A stretch of 64,000 nt of DNA from Streptomyces sp. SM1 (lineage in GTDB: Bacteria; Actinomycetota; Actinomycetes; Streptomycetales; Streptomycetaceae): positions 30,714-94,713 of the forward strand of contig NZ_NEUB01000768.1 in the NCBI RefSeq assembly GCF_002910825.1, given 5' to 3'. The notes beneath the pieces are model-generated. The model made no database searches and was not told where the DNA came from. It saw only the letters and a list, made by a program, of their open reading frames with translations. The stretch's first letter is position 1. Each line of letters opens with the position of its first letter. A program made the position numbers and the translations under genes. Shown piece by piece: positions 53,102 through 61,010 of this stretch.

Positions 53102-53707
53102 TCACAGACGGTGAAAGCCGGATGCTGACGGATCCATCCCGGCCTCTTCTATGCGCCTGTGCAGCATCGCGTGCAGCGCGTCGCCGCTCACACCGGCTTC
53201 CTGAATCCGTACGTCCCTCCTGTTGCGGTACGTCGCTCGCAGCAGGGGAGCGGGCGAGGCGAGGTTCGCGCCGCTGATCAGCCTCGCACGGCCGCCGACA
53301 CCGAAGACATGCGCGTCGAGTTGGTACCTGTGCAGCTGCCGCATGATCGTCCGCCGACGCTTACGGGCGTCTTCCGTCGTAGAGGCCGCCACCAGACCCA
53401 TCGGTGATCCGGTGCCGCACAGCGCACAGCTCGATGACGTCCGCCTGAAAGGCAGGACGACGATGTCGGGCAGCACATTGTCCCGGTTGGCCTTCGACTC
53501 GCCCACGTGCACATAGATGCCCTCGATCGGATGCAGCTCCAGGCTGTTCAGCCGCAGGGCCGCAGTGTCTCGAACGGTGCGGATAGGCTCGTAGGTATGG
53601 GAATTGACTGGGAGAACATGCTCGGCACAAGCGGGAACGGCCTCAACGATGCATACGACAGGGCGGTCTCCTTGGTCATCTACAGCGAGAGCCTGGGGGG
53701 CGACCAT
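53102..53707 (-). CDS. Hypothetical protein, 201 aa
   Basis: Start chosen at the ATG at 53707 because GGGAG precedes it; the frame is open to 53803. Residues include SSSCALCGTGSPMG, a single Cys knuckle, and a basic helical end (EDARKRRRTIMRQLHRYQLD). Some codons have A/T at the third position, lower bias than the transfer module. I do not recognise a family. Confidence 0.45.
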   Translation of the reverse strand: MVAPQALAVDDQGDRPVVCIVEAVPACAEHVLPVNSHTYEPIRTVRDTAALRLNSLELHPIEGIYVHVGESKANRDNVLPDIVVLPFRRTSSSCALCGTGSPMGLVAASTTEDARKRRRTIMRQLHRYQLDAHVFGVGGRARLISGANLASPAPLLRATYRNRRDVRIQEAGVSGDALHAMLHRRIEEAGMDPSASGFHRL

Positions 53708-53859
53708 CGGCCACTCCCAGTCGGTGAAGAGTGCGACGACACAGACGGCCTGCGCTGACCTGAGGGCACACACAGAAACTGCCCGGTCCGCTTTGATGGA
53801 CATTGGAGATCAGAGGCTTCGGGCCCCGGAGTGAACCGGTGGTCAAGCGAGTACACACG

Positions 53860-54300
53860 GCCGTCGGTCCACACCGTGGTCACCGTGACGACGCCGTTGT
53901 CGGTCTTGCCCAACCGGCCCAGCTACTGCCGACCCACATGTGCGGTGGCCGTGCCGTCCCTGCGGTCCCCGGAGTCGTCGATCACGATCACTCCGTCGGC
54001 GTGCGGAGCGGTCGCGGTCTGACCGCGCATCAGGTCAAGCCGTCGGCCGTTGACCTGCTCGGTGTCCCAGACGGACTCGGACAGAAAGTACTGCAATCGC
54101 TGCGCCGCAGCTGTTCGCGCGCCGACAACCGGCTCCGCTCCGGCCAGACAGGTGATCGTCTTGTTCCGCTCTAGGGTCAAGTAATCCCCGCCGCTGGGCG
54201 AGGCTGGCAAAGAGGTCGTCGAACCGGTTCGCGAACTCTTCCAATGGACCTGGCGCGGGCGGACACGAACGGCGGGCAGTCATCTCCAGCACGGCAGTTG
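53860..54300 (-). pseudogene. Truncated, frameshifted IS701-family transposase
   Basis: Pieces in different frames match an IS701-type DDE transposase: FANRFDDLFASLAQRRG, then YLTLERNKTITCLAGAEPVV, QRLQYFLSESVWDTEQVN, GVIVIDDSGDRRDGTATAHV (first catalytic Asp in the DDSGD motif), and GKTDNGVVTVTTVWTDGRVY, where it stops. Indels lie near 54190 and 53925, and the C-terminal half is missing. A non-functional IS remnant. Confidence 0.75.
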
Positions 54301-54409
54301 ACTCGTACCCACCGCTTTGCGGGCGAACCACCCAGCCGTCAACCCACGGCTACCGGCGGGTTTAACGAACTACCGGTAGGACCCGCCCAGTCGGCGGGGT
54401 GCTCGTGCG

Positions 54410-54729
54410 CTACGCCGCCTTGACCATATCGGCCCGGGTGGCTTTCTCCCACTCGACCAGGAGCCGTTGGTACTCCACCGCGCGCCGGGGCGTGTTGGGC
54501 TCCTCCATGAGTCGTCGGATCGCCGTGTTGATCCGCGCAGCAGCAGGCTGCAGCCGACCGTGAGGCCTGGAGGGGGAGGGCATCCAGGTGCGGGTGGTAT
54601 ACGGGGAGCTGGGCGATCTTGCGGACGGACGCCTGGAGAAGCTGGGCGCTGGCGAAGCAGACGGGCTCATCCTGGCCGTCGCCGGCCTGGAGCGGCCAGG
54701 CGGCCCGCCCACTCGTGGGCGTAGATCAT
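54410..54729 (-). pseudogene. Frameshifted small gene
   Basis: ATG at 54729 begins MIYAHEWAGRL. Coding bias then moves to a second frame (EPVCFASAQLLQASVRKIAQ, PVYHPHLDALPLQA) and back to the first for the end (NTAIRRLMEEPNTPRRAVEY ... ADMVKAA). Two indels would give one protein of about 105 aa, helical, unknown function. Confidence 0.4.
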
Positions 54730-54769
54730 GACCTTCCCGTCCGGGGACGGTTCGCGTTACCGCGCATCG

Positions 54770-54895
54770 GGACCCACGCGGCCACGCTCATCCTCGAATG
54801 CCTGGAACGCAGCGGCGCAGCGAAGGCGAGCCGAGCTGTACATCGAGGCGATGACGGCCCGCGGCTGGTCTTTCCACGACGGCAGCCTGCGCTAG
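54770..54895 (+). pseudogene. Short coding remnant
   Basis: Two adjacent frames read ATLILECLERSGAAKAS and then ELYIEAMTARGWSFHDGSLR plus stop, as if one small gene had lost a base near 54828. No start found. The rest of 54900-55280 shows no gene. Confidence 0.25.
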
Positions 54896-55211
54896 AGCGG
54901 ATCTTCGTATCAGTGCGCGGGTCTTGAACGGCTTGGGGCGAGCATTCCGTATGATCGATCAAGAGCGGAAACGTTTGGATTGCATGGCAAGACGACCGTT
55001 GTGGAGTGCCGAGGGCTCGCACTAGGGTCATCGCTGTCACTCCGGCGACGGGGCAGGTGTGGCAGCACTAGCCTGACCTGAAGACAGGGGCTTGTGCCCG
55101 TGACCCGGGCAGCAGTGTCTCAGTTGTGCCTGGTAGGCGGCGTGGTCGTCGTGGATAGTGGCAGCCGCGGCCTGCAGTGCTGGCGCGTTCAGACCATTCC
55201 GTGAAAGGTTT

Positions 55212-55223
55212 CCTACCGGTAGG
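55212..55223. promoter_or_regulatory. Palindrome CCTACCGGTAGG, possible operator
   Basis: A perfect 12-bp palindrome 60 bases before the gene at 55283. The same CTACCGGTAG core occurs at 54370-54379. Two copies of a perfect palindrome near small genes suggest a repressor site. Confidence 0.35.
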
Positions 55224-55282
55224 TAAGTAGGCGGTCGTCTGTGAAGGGCGAGCCTCCTTGAGGCGAGGGCAGAGGTAGCAAC

Positions 55283-55906
55283 ATGGCTGTGGCGGCGCGA
55301 GGTCCGGCGGAAGCGATCTCCGGAGCGGCGGCGCCTGGCACTCTGTTCCCTCAGGGCGCCGATATTGGCGTGTTGAACATGTTCGGTATCGATGCCGTAG
55401 TTGCATACAGCGAAAACGAGGACGAGATCGAGCGACGTGCTCGCGTCGGCACGCAGGAGCTCACCAATCCTCGGGCGCTGGACCTGCTGATGAACCTTCC
55501 ACTGGGCGAGCCTGTCCCGGTCACTTCGCTGAGCGACACGGAGCAGCGCGTGCTGAGGCGGATGCCTAGGGGAACGGTTACCCGGCATGACAACGTCGTC
55601 GTCCGCGAAGCAACCCACCCCATCCGAGTCGATCTTGCCGTCGTCCCGGGTAAGGGCTGGGCCTCCGCTAAGGAAAAAGCCGAATGGTTCACACCTTTCT
55701 GCGCGCGGGCTGTCTTGATCGACCGGCCTCTGCGGCGTCGAGATGACGCCGTGATGGAGGCAGAGTTCTACGGCATTGGGCTACTCGTCGCGACCAGCAA
55801 TGACGTTGAGGTCGTTGTCCCGCCTCGCCCCTTCGTTCGGCGTCGGCACACTGTGGCCGGCTGGAGGTTCGTGGAACAGGCGTATAAGCAGCTCTTGGCT
55901 CGGTGA
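55283..55906 (+). CDS. Hypothetical protein, 207 aa
   Basis: ATG at 55283 after GCAGAGGTAG. Contains DIGVLNMFGIDAVVAYSENE, an internal helical hinge and a C-terminal beta/helix segment (VEVVVPPRPFVRRRHTVAGW). No domain recognised. Convergent with the TGT-like gene (7-base gap), so it may belong to the same island. Confidence 0.55.
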   Translation: MAVAARGPAEAISGAAAPGTLFPQGADIGVLNMFGIDAVVAYSENEDEIERRARVGTQELTNPRALDLLMNLPLGEPVPVTSLSDTEQRVLRRMPRGTVTRHDNVVVREATHPIRVDLAVVPGKGWASAKEKAEWFTPFCARAVLIDRPLRRRDDAVMEAEFYGIGLLVATSNDVEVVVPPRPFVRRRHTVAGWRFVEQAYKQLLAR

Positions 55907-55913
55907 GCCCGCC

Positions 55914-57071
55914 TCAGGGCGTGATAGGCAGCGTTGCCCAGGCCTCCAGCGGGTCAGGGACTGCAAAGCCCGCCTTCGAATTTGCCGACAGCCCCAGACG
56001 CTGGTTTTCCAGGGCGTAGTGCGCGATGGCTGCGGCACACTTGTCGCGCCACCACGCTTTGCGCTCCAGCCCGGGCTTCCTGCTGGTGATCTCGATGACC
56101 CAGGCGCTCCAGGTGCTGATGTTGTGGTCTTCCGACTCGCGCCGCGCTTCGCCGCCCGGATCGTTGAATCGGTCCAGGCCTCGACCGTCACAGACGTCGC
56201 AGCTGCACGTTGCTGGCGGGTGATTGGCGTACAGGCGGGCCAGTGACTGGGTGCCCTTGAAGCACATCAGGCTCGGCATCAGCACTGACGGATATTGGGG
56301 TCCACCGCCGTTGGGGTTGAACAACGCCCGCTCGCCAGGGGGAATGCTGTGCCGACTGGCGCTGTCGGCGCCGATACCGGCAAACAGCCCGCCGTGGGCG
56401 AGTACGTCCAGTGCGGCCAGATCGGTCCGCAGGAGGGCGACATCAGGCAGCTCGGCTACGACGCGGCGCAGGTTGGCGGGAACACTCTTGGCCTGCTCCA
56501 TCGGATCGAACTGCCGGAACAGCGTCAGGGCCTTCGGTTGCGGGATGCGCTTGCAGACGGCGATCAGCTGGCTGAGGAATTCATCGGTGAGCCAGGCGAT
56601 GTCGATCGGGAGGTTGACGATTGTGTCTGCCCGCTCGATGCGTTCGGCCTGGCGCATGACCGCCTTGAGCGCCCTGGAGGCTCCCGGGAGGATGTATCCA
56701 GTCGGTGTGAGAGCGGCGCTGGCACCGCGGGCCTTCTGCAGCTCAAGCGAGGTGTCGACCGTGTCGAACAGCTCGTTGCCATCCAGCAGAAAGGGTTCGT
56801 CGGCTGTCGCGGTGTGCGTCTTGTAGGCCGCAGTATCGATCAGCAGGGCGCCTGTGTAGCCGGAGGTTCGGAGCTGGTAGGCGCGTTCACCCGCCTTCTC
56901 CCCGCTCATGACGACGCCGCCGAGGTCATCGTCGAGCGGAGTCCGCATCTGCGGTACGAAGCGGGCGTTCTCATGCAGCAGTACACGCCCCTGTAGCAGC
57001 GGCGTGGCCGGTACCGACGCATCGAGGACCCGCAGGGCGGGGGTGCGGCCGGGAAACGGCGAGTTTGCCAT
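55914..57071 (-). CDS. tRNA-guanine-transglycosylase-like protein, 385 aa
   Basis: ATG at 57071 just after the stop of the upstream gene. The zinc site near residue 289 is CSCDVCDGRGLDRF followed 21 residues later by HNIS, matching the CxCxxC...HN(L) zinc site of TGT enzymes. Earlier, TGALLIDTAAYKTHTATADE and SLELQKARGASAALTPTGYI resemble the barrel strands carrying the TGT active site (LLDTGGFQ; IQ-x-LGAD). It is therefore probably a TGT-superfamily base-exchange enzyme or binder, acting on RNA or, as DpdA does, on DNA. Fold assignment rests on these motifs only. Confidence 0.6.
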   Translation of the reverse strand: MANSPFPGRTPALRVLDASVPATPLLQGRVLLHENARFVPQMRTPLDDDLGGVVMSGEKAGERAYQLRTSGYTGALLIDTAAYKTHTATADEPFLLDGNELFDTVDTSLELQKARGASAALTPTGYILPGASRALKAVMRQAERIERADTIVNLPIDIAWLTDEFLSQLIAVCKRIPQPKALTLFRQFDPMEQAKSVPANLRRVVAELPDVALLRTDLAALDVLAHGGLFAGIGADSASRHSIPPGERALFNPNGGGPQYPSVLMPSLMCFKGTQSLARLYANHPPATCSCDVCDGRGLDRFNDPGGEARRESEDHNISTWSAWVIEITSRKPGLERKAWWRDKCAAAIAHYALENQRLGLSANSKAGFAVPDPLEAWATLPITP

Positions 57072-57073
57072 TG

Positions 57074-58204
57074 TCACCTACTTGTTGGTGATTCCGGTGG
57101 CCGTGTGGTCACCGGGGCGGAGGAAGGACACGAGTAGATCTCGGTGAACTCCTCGAGTTCCAGGCCGGCTAGGTGGGCTGCCTGGGACAGGTCGAGGTTG
57201 TGCTGTTGCCTCAGTCGGGTCACGACCTCGGCAAGGTGACGCGGGGTCTCGAGCTCGAATGGAGCGGGTTCGGTGGTTCGGTAGCCCAGGGCGGACATCT
57301 CCACCATGAGCGAGCGGTACTGCCACTCGGTGAGGACGCCGAGTGATTTGGCTCGGCGGGCGAGCGCTGCCATCGAAACCCTCCACCGACGCTTCAGTTC
57401 CATCAACCGCGCCAAGTCCACGCGCGGCCGAAGTTCGGCCACGATGCTCTCGTGCGGCATGAGGAATTCGGCTGCGAATTCATCGGCTTGCTGTTCCTGC
57501 AAGCGTCCGTCCCCAGGCTCAGTGTGCATCACGATGTGCCCGAGTTCGTGCGCCAGGCTGAAACGATAACGGTCCGCAGGGGCAGTCGAGTTGAGCAGGA
57601 CGAGCGGGCGTTCACCGTGCGGCCACTGGCTCACGGCATCCAGCTCACGAGTTTCGAGATCGCGGATCACGAGCAGAGCGCCGGCGGCTTCGAGCACCTC
57701 TACCACATTGGAGACAGGGCCCTGCGGGAGCCCCCACTCCAACCGCAGCGACTCCGCGGCATCAGCCGGCGTATCAAAGTCGTCCACCGCGATGTGCCTG
57801 AACGCGTGCTTGTCGTCTTCGTGACCCGCTGCCGTCAGGGCATCCACCTGGAGACGGGTAACTGCCAAGGTCGCGTGCACACGCCGCAGTGCCAGTGCGC
57901 CCATGGACGCGCGCTTCCGGTGGTGAACGAGACCGACGCCCATCCCGCCACTGTCAGTGGCGCGGCATAGCATCTGGGGCGTGTACCTGAGAGCTGCGGC
58001 GAACAGGGCGAGACGCTCGCCCCTCACTGCCAGGCGACCGGCTTCGGCTCGGCTGACATACCCCTGCGACACCGTGTCGTCGGCCGTACGGCATGTCATT
58101 TCCCGTGCTACGTCAGCCTGCGTCCAACCACGCGACTCACGGGCCAGCGTCAACATGGCGGGCTGCGCCACCAAGTCGACAATGTCATCCACGACCACAC
58201 CCAC
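57074..58204 (-). CDS. XRE-HTH / ImmA-IrrE zinc metallopeptidase fusion, 376 aa
   Basis: Start GTG at 58204 (alternative starts lie close by). An N-terminal HTH (LARESRGWTQADVAREM ... VSQGYVSRAEAGR) is followed by an ImmA/IrrE peptidase with FSLAHELGHIVMH (HEXXH near residue 218) and EQQADEFAAEFLMP supplying the third ligand. Such proteins cleave or sense repressors and are common in phage and element regulation. Its stop is 2 bases before the next ATG, so it is co-translated with the TGT-like protein and may control it. The 115 bases upstream are AT-rich and could hold the promoter. Confidence 0.8.
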   Translation of the reverse strand: MGVVVDDIVDLVAQPAMLTLARESRGWTQADVAREMTCRTADDTVSQGYVSRAEAGRLAVRGERLALFAAALRYTPQMLCRATDSGGMGVGLVHHRKRASMGALALRRVHATLAVTRLQVDALTAAGHEDDKHAFRHIAVDDFDTPADAAESLRLEWGLPQGPVSNVVEVLEAAGALLVIRDLETRELDAVSQWPHGERPLVLLNSTAPADRYRFSLAHELGHIVMHTEPGDGRLQEQQADEFAAEFLMPHESIVAELRPRVDLARLMELKRRWRVSMAALARRAKSLGVLTEWQYRSLMVEMSALGYRTTEPAPFELETPRHLAEVVTRLRQQHNLDLSQAAHLAGLELEEFTEIYSCPSSAPVTTRPPESPTSR

Positions 58205-58374
58205 CTCCCGCGCTCAGGCTCGTCAGCGTGCCACCACCATACAACCCAGCGCAGTATACGCAGAAACATACCTCAAAATATTCCACTCATGACGTGCCCA
58301 CTTTGCTCTCGGTGCAAAGATCGCCTGACGACACGGCTCCGCCCCTGTGCCCATCAGGTCAGACATCCGATCCG

Positions 58375-59123
58375 TTGTGGGTCGAGACGTTCACGGGCCT
58401 GCGGATGCGGCAGTACGAAGGCTTGTTACGGGTGGTGCGGGAACGGGGCGGCAGCGGTCCTGGCGGCGGCGGGCGGCCGTGGTGTCTGCCGTTGGCAGAT
58501 CGGGTGCTGCTGGTGGCGGTCTACTACCGCACCAACCTGACCGTGTGACAGCTCGCGCCGCTGTTCGCCGTCTCGCCGGCGACGGTGTGCCGGGTCATCC
58601 AGCGGCTGCGGCCCCTCCTCGCCCTTGAGCCCATCTCCCGGCCCGCCGACACTACGGACCGGCTGTGGATCGTGGACGGCACGCTTGTCCCGGTCCGCGA
58701 CCGGAAGATCGGCGCCTCGAGCCGCAACTACCGGTTCTCGGTAAATGTGCAGGTCATCATCAATGCTGGCACCAGGCTGGTCGTGCCCGCCGCTTGCCTG
58801 GCCCGGGCAACCGGGCCGATGCCCAGGTCTGGCGGAACCCCGGTCTTGCCCAGCACTGCGACGGCGTCACGGTGCTGGGCGACGGCGCCTACATCAACAC
58901 AGGCCTGGTCGCCCCGCACCGAAAACGGCCCGGCCGGCCACTCCTCGCGGGTGAGGAGGAAGACAACGCCGAGCATCGTCGGGTCTGTGCCCGCGTTGAG
59001 CATGCCTTCGCCCGGATGAAGAACTGCAAGATCCTGCGTGACTGCCGCCAGCGCAGCGGCGACGGCCTCCACCATGCGGTCCAGGCCGTCGCCCACATGC
59101 ACAACCTCGCCTTGGCAGCATGA
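58375..59123 (+). pseudogene. IS5-family transposase pseudogene
   Basis: The frame reads WVETFTGLRMRQYEGLLRVV ... ADRVLLVAVYYRTNLTV, then TGA at 58546, then QLAPLFAVSPATVCRVIQRL, LWIVDGTLVPVRDRKIGASS (first catalytic Asp). After an indel near 58825 the other frame continues GVTVLGDGAYINTGLVAPHR and ENAEHRRVCARVEHAFARMK-like residues to LALAA. DDE residues are recognisable, but the stop and the frameshift inactivate it. Terminal repeats not identified; 59124-59372 shows no gene. Confidence 0.75.
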
Positions 59124-59372
59124 TCAGAGCAGCAGAAGGCCCGGCTTGACCTGCCCGAACACGATCGTCAAGTCCGGTAAGTTTTAGGGAAGGTGCTTGC
59201 CGCCCGGCATCCCCTCACGGTCCTCACACAGCGCAGCAACAGTGTGCGCACCCGGAGTTGGCGTGCGGCTGCTTACCTGCGACATAGGGGCGAATGTGCC
59301 CACTGGCAGTAGCGGGTCTGCGCTGCACGTCCCGGAGTCCGGGATGCGTAACTGCTCTGCGTGGTACGTATT

Positions 59373-61010
59373 TCACGGGTGGATGGTGCCTGAAGAGAAC
59401 CAGGTGTGGAGTGTGGGCTCTGCTCCGTCCGGGAGATCGTCGATGAACACCACGGCCAGGCCACGCTGGGCTCGCGAGCAACAGACGTAGAACAGGTTGC
59501 GTGACCGTTCGGTACGGTCGGGGTTGTCGGTGCCGGCGAGCATCTTGCTGATGCTGTACCTGTTCCAGGCGCGGTCGTCGACCACCACTACGACGTTCTC
59601 GAATTCGTCACCCTTGACGCCGTGCTGGGTTGAGAACGGGGTGAGTTCGTCGATGAAGTGGGTGACGCTGATGACTTCACGGTAGGACACGGTGCGGAGG
59701 TTGTTGGAGAAGTCCGCCCGTCGCTGGTTGCGTTCGTCCAGGTCCGTTGCGGATCTCCGGCGTTCCAGATCCTTGAGTTTTCCCGGCTGGGGGAGGAGAT
59801 GGCCGTCGGCCATCAGATCGAGCACCTCACCGATGGTGCCGGTGCTGCGTACGGCGTCGAGTGCACGGATCGCGTCACTGATGGCGCGTTTGTTGGCGTG
59901 ACGGGTGATCCGTGTCCGCCCCTCGTCCAGCAGATCGGTCAGCCCGGCGAAGTCGTTGTCGCGGAACGCGGCGCTGATGGCCTCGATGCGGGTGAGGTAC
60001 TGGATGTACGGCTCGTTGCGTGCCATGAGGTCGTCGGGACCGTAGCGGCCCAGCTTTCGGTACTGCTCCAGGAGGTTGGCGTACTCCAGGGTGCCGGCTA
60101 TCCCTCGGTGGGTGAGCAGCAGGTATTTGCTGTTCTCCCGTGTCCAGCCGTTGCGGGCGAGTACTGCTTCGGCGGCGGTGAGTCGCGCAGGGCCGGCCGG
60201 GATGCTGCTGCTGAGGAACAAGTGGACCTCGCCAGTCTGCTGCTTGCCGACGGCGTCCTGGGTGAGCTCGGGACGCATCCGGTTGAGCAGCTCGACGACC
60301 GGAGGCGAGCACCGGTAGTTCTCGTGCTTGGTGATCTCGGTGAGAAGGCCGGGCCGTTTTACCGCTCCGACGCCCGACTCGTAGATCTTCTGCATGGAGT
60401 CGCCGAAGAGACCGACCACGCATTTCTCGCGGCCTGCACCGGCCAGGTGGTCCAGCAACAGCTGGATCGTCTTGGGCGAAGTGTCCTGGTACTCGTCGAC
60501 AAAGATGACCGGGTACTTGCTGGTGATGATGCGTATGAGCTTGGGGTGGGCTGTGACGAGACGGAGCGACAGCGCGATGACGTCGTCGTGGGAGATGCGC
60601 CCCTCGTGCAGCCTGCGCCCGCGGTCGGAATACTCGATGACGGGAGGATCGGTGACATCATCAAGGTCTTCCGGTTTGGACAGGTCCTTGTTGTAGTCGA
60701 GGATCTGCTGCCAGAGCTCAAACTGGTAGGGCTGGATGACACTCCACAGGAATTCGTGGATGGTGTCGACGTCGACGAGCGGGTCTGCGGCGATGCGTTC
60801 GACGATCTTTTTCTTGGCGACGTTGGTGTAGGTGATGCAGGCGATCCGCCGGCCGTGTACCTCCAGATCTGCGCGGTGGTGGGTCAGGAGGTGCTGCAGG
60901 GCGCGCACCAGGGTGGTCGTCTTGCCGGCGCCGGCCCCTGCTTCGACGAGGAAGCTGCGCCGGGCCTCCAGCTCCGTGGTGACGGCTTCGAGGGTGTCTA
61001 GGCGAGCCAC
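59373..61010 (-). CDS. gajB: GajB-like UvrD/Rep-family helicase (Gabija), 545 aa
   Basis: GTG at 61010 overlaps the end of the nuclease gene by 13 bases, implying coupling. SF1 motifs: I EAGAGAGKTTTL, Ia CITYTNVAKKKIVE, II VIFVDEYQDTSP, III GLFGDSMQKIY, IV-V ENYRCSPPVVELLNRM and TQHGVKGDEFENVVVVVDD, VI NLFYVCCSRAQRGL. Size and pairing with an OLD-family nuclease define Gabija-type antiphage systems, where GajB senses or unwinds DNA ends and modulates GajA. All motifs look intact. Confidence 0.85.
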   Translation of the reverse strand: MARLDTLEAVTTELEARRSFLVEAGAGAGKTTTLVRALQHLLTHHRADLEVHGRRIACITYTNVAKKKIVERIAADPLVDVDTIHEFLWSVIQPYQFELWQQILDYNKDLSKPEDLDDVTDPPVIEYSDRGRRLHEGRISHDDVIALSLRLVTAHPKLIRIITSKYPVIFVDEYQDTSPKTIQLLLDHLAGAGREKCVVGLFGDSMQKIYESGVGAVKRPGLLTEITKHENYRCSPPVVELLNRMRPELTQDAVGKQQTGEVHLFLSSSIPAGPARLTAAEAVLARNGWTRENSKYLLLTHRGIAGTLEYANLLEQYRKLGRYGPDDLMARNEPYIQYLTRIEAISAAFRDNDFAGLTDLLDEGRTRITRHANKRAISDAIRALDAVRSTGTIGEVLDLMADGHLLPQPGKLKDLERRRSATDLDERNQRRADFSNNLRTVSYREVISVTHFIDELTPFSTQHGVKGDEFENVVVVVDDRAWNRYSISKMLAGTDNPDRTERSRNLFYVCCSRAQRGLAVVFIDDLPDGAEPTLHTWFSSGTIHP

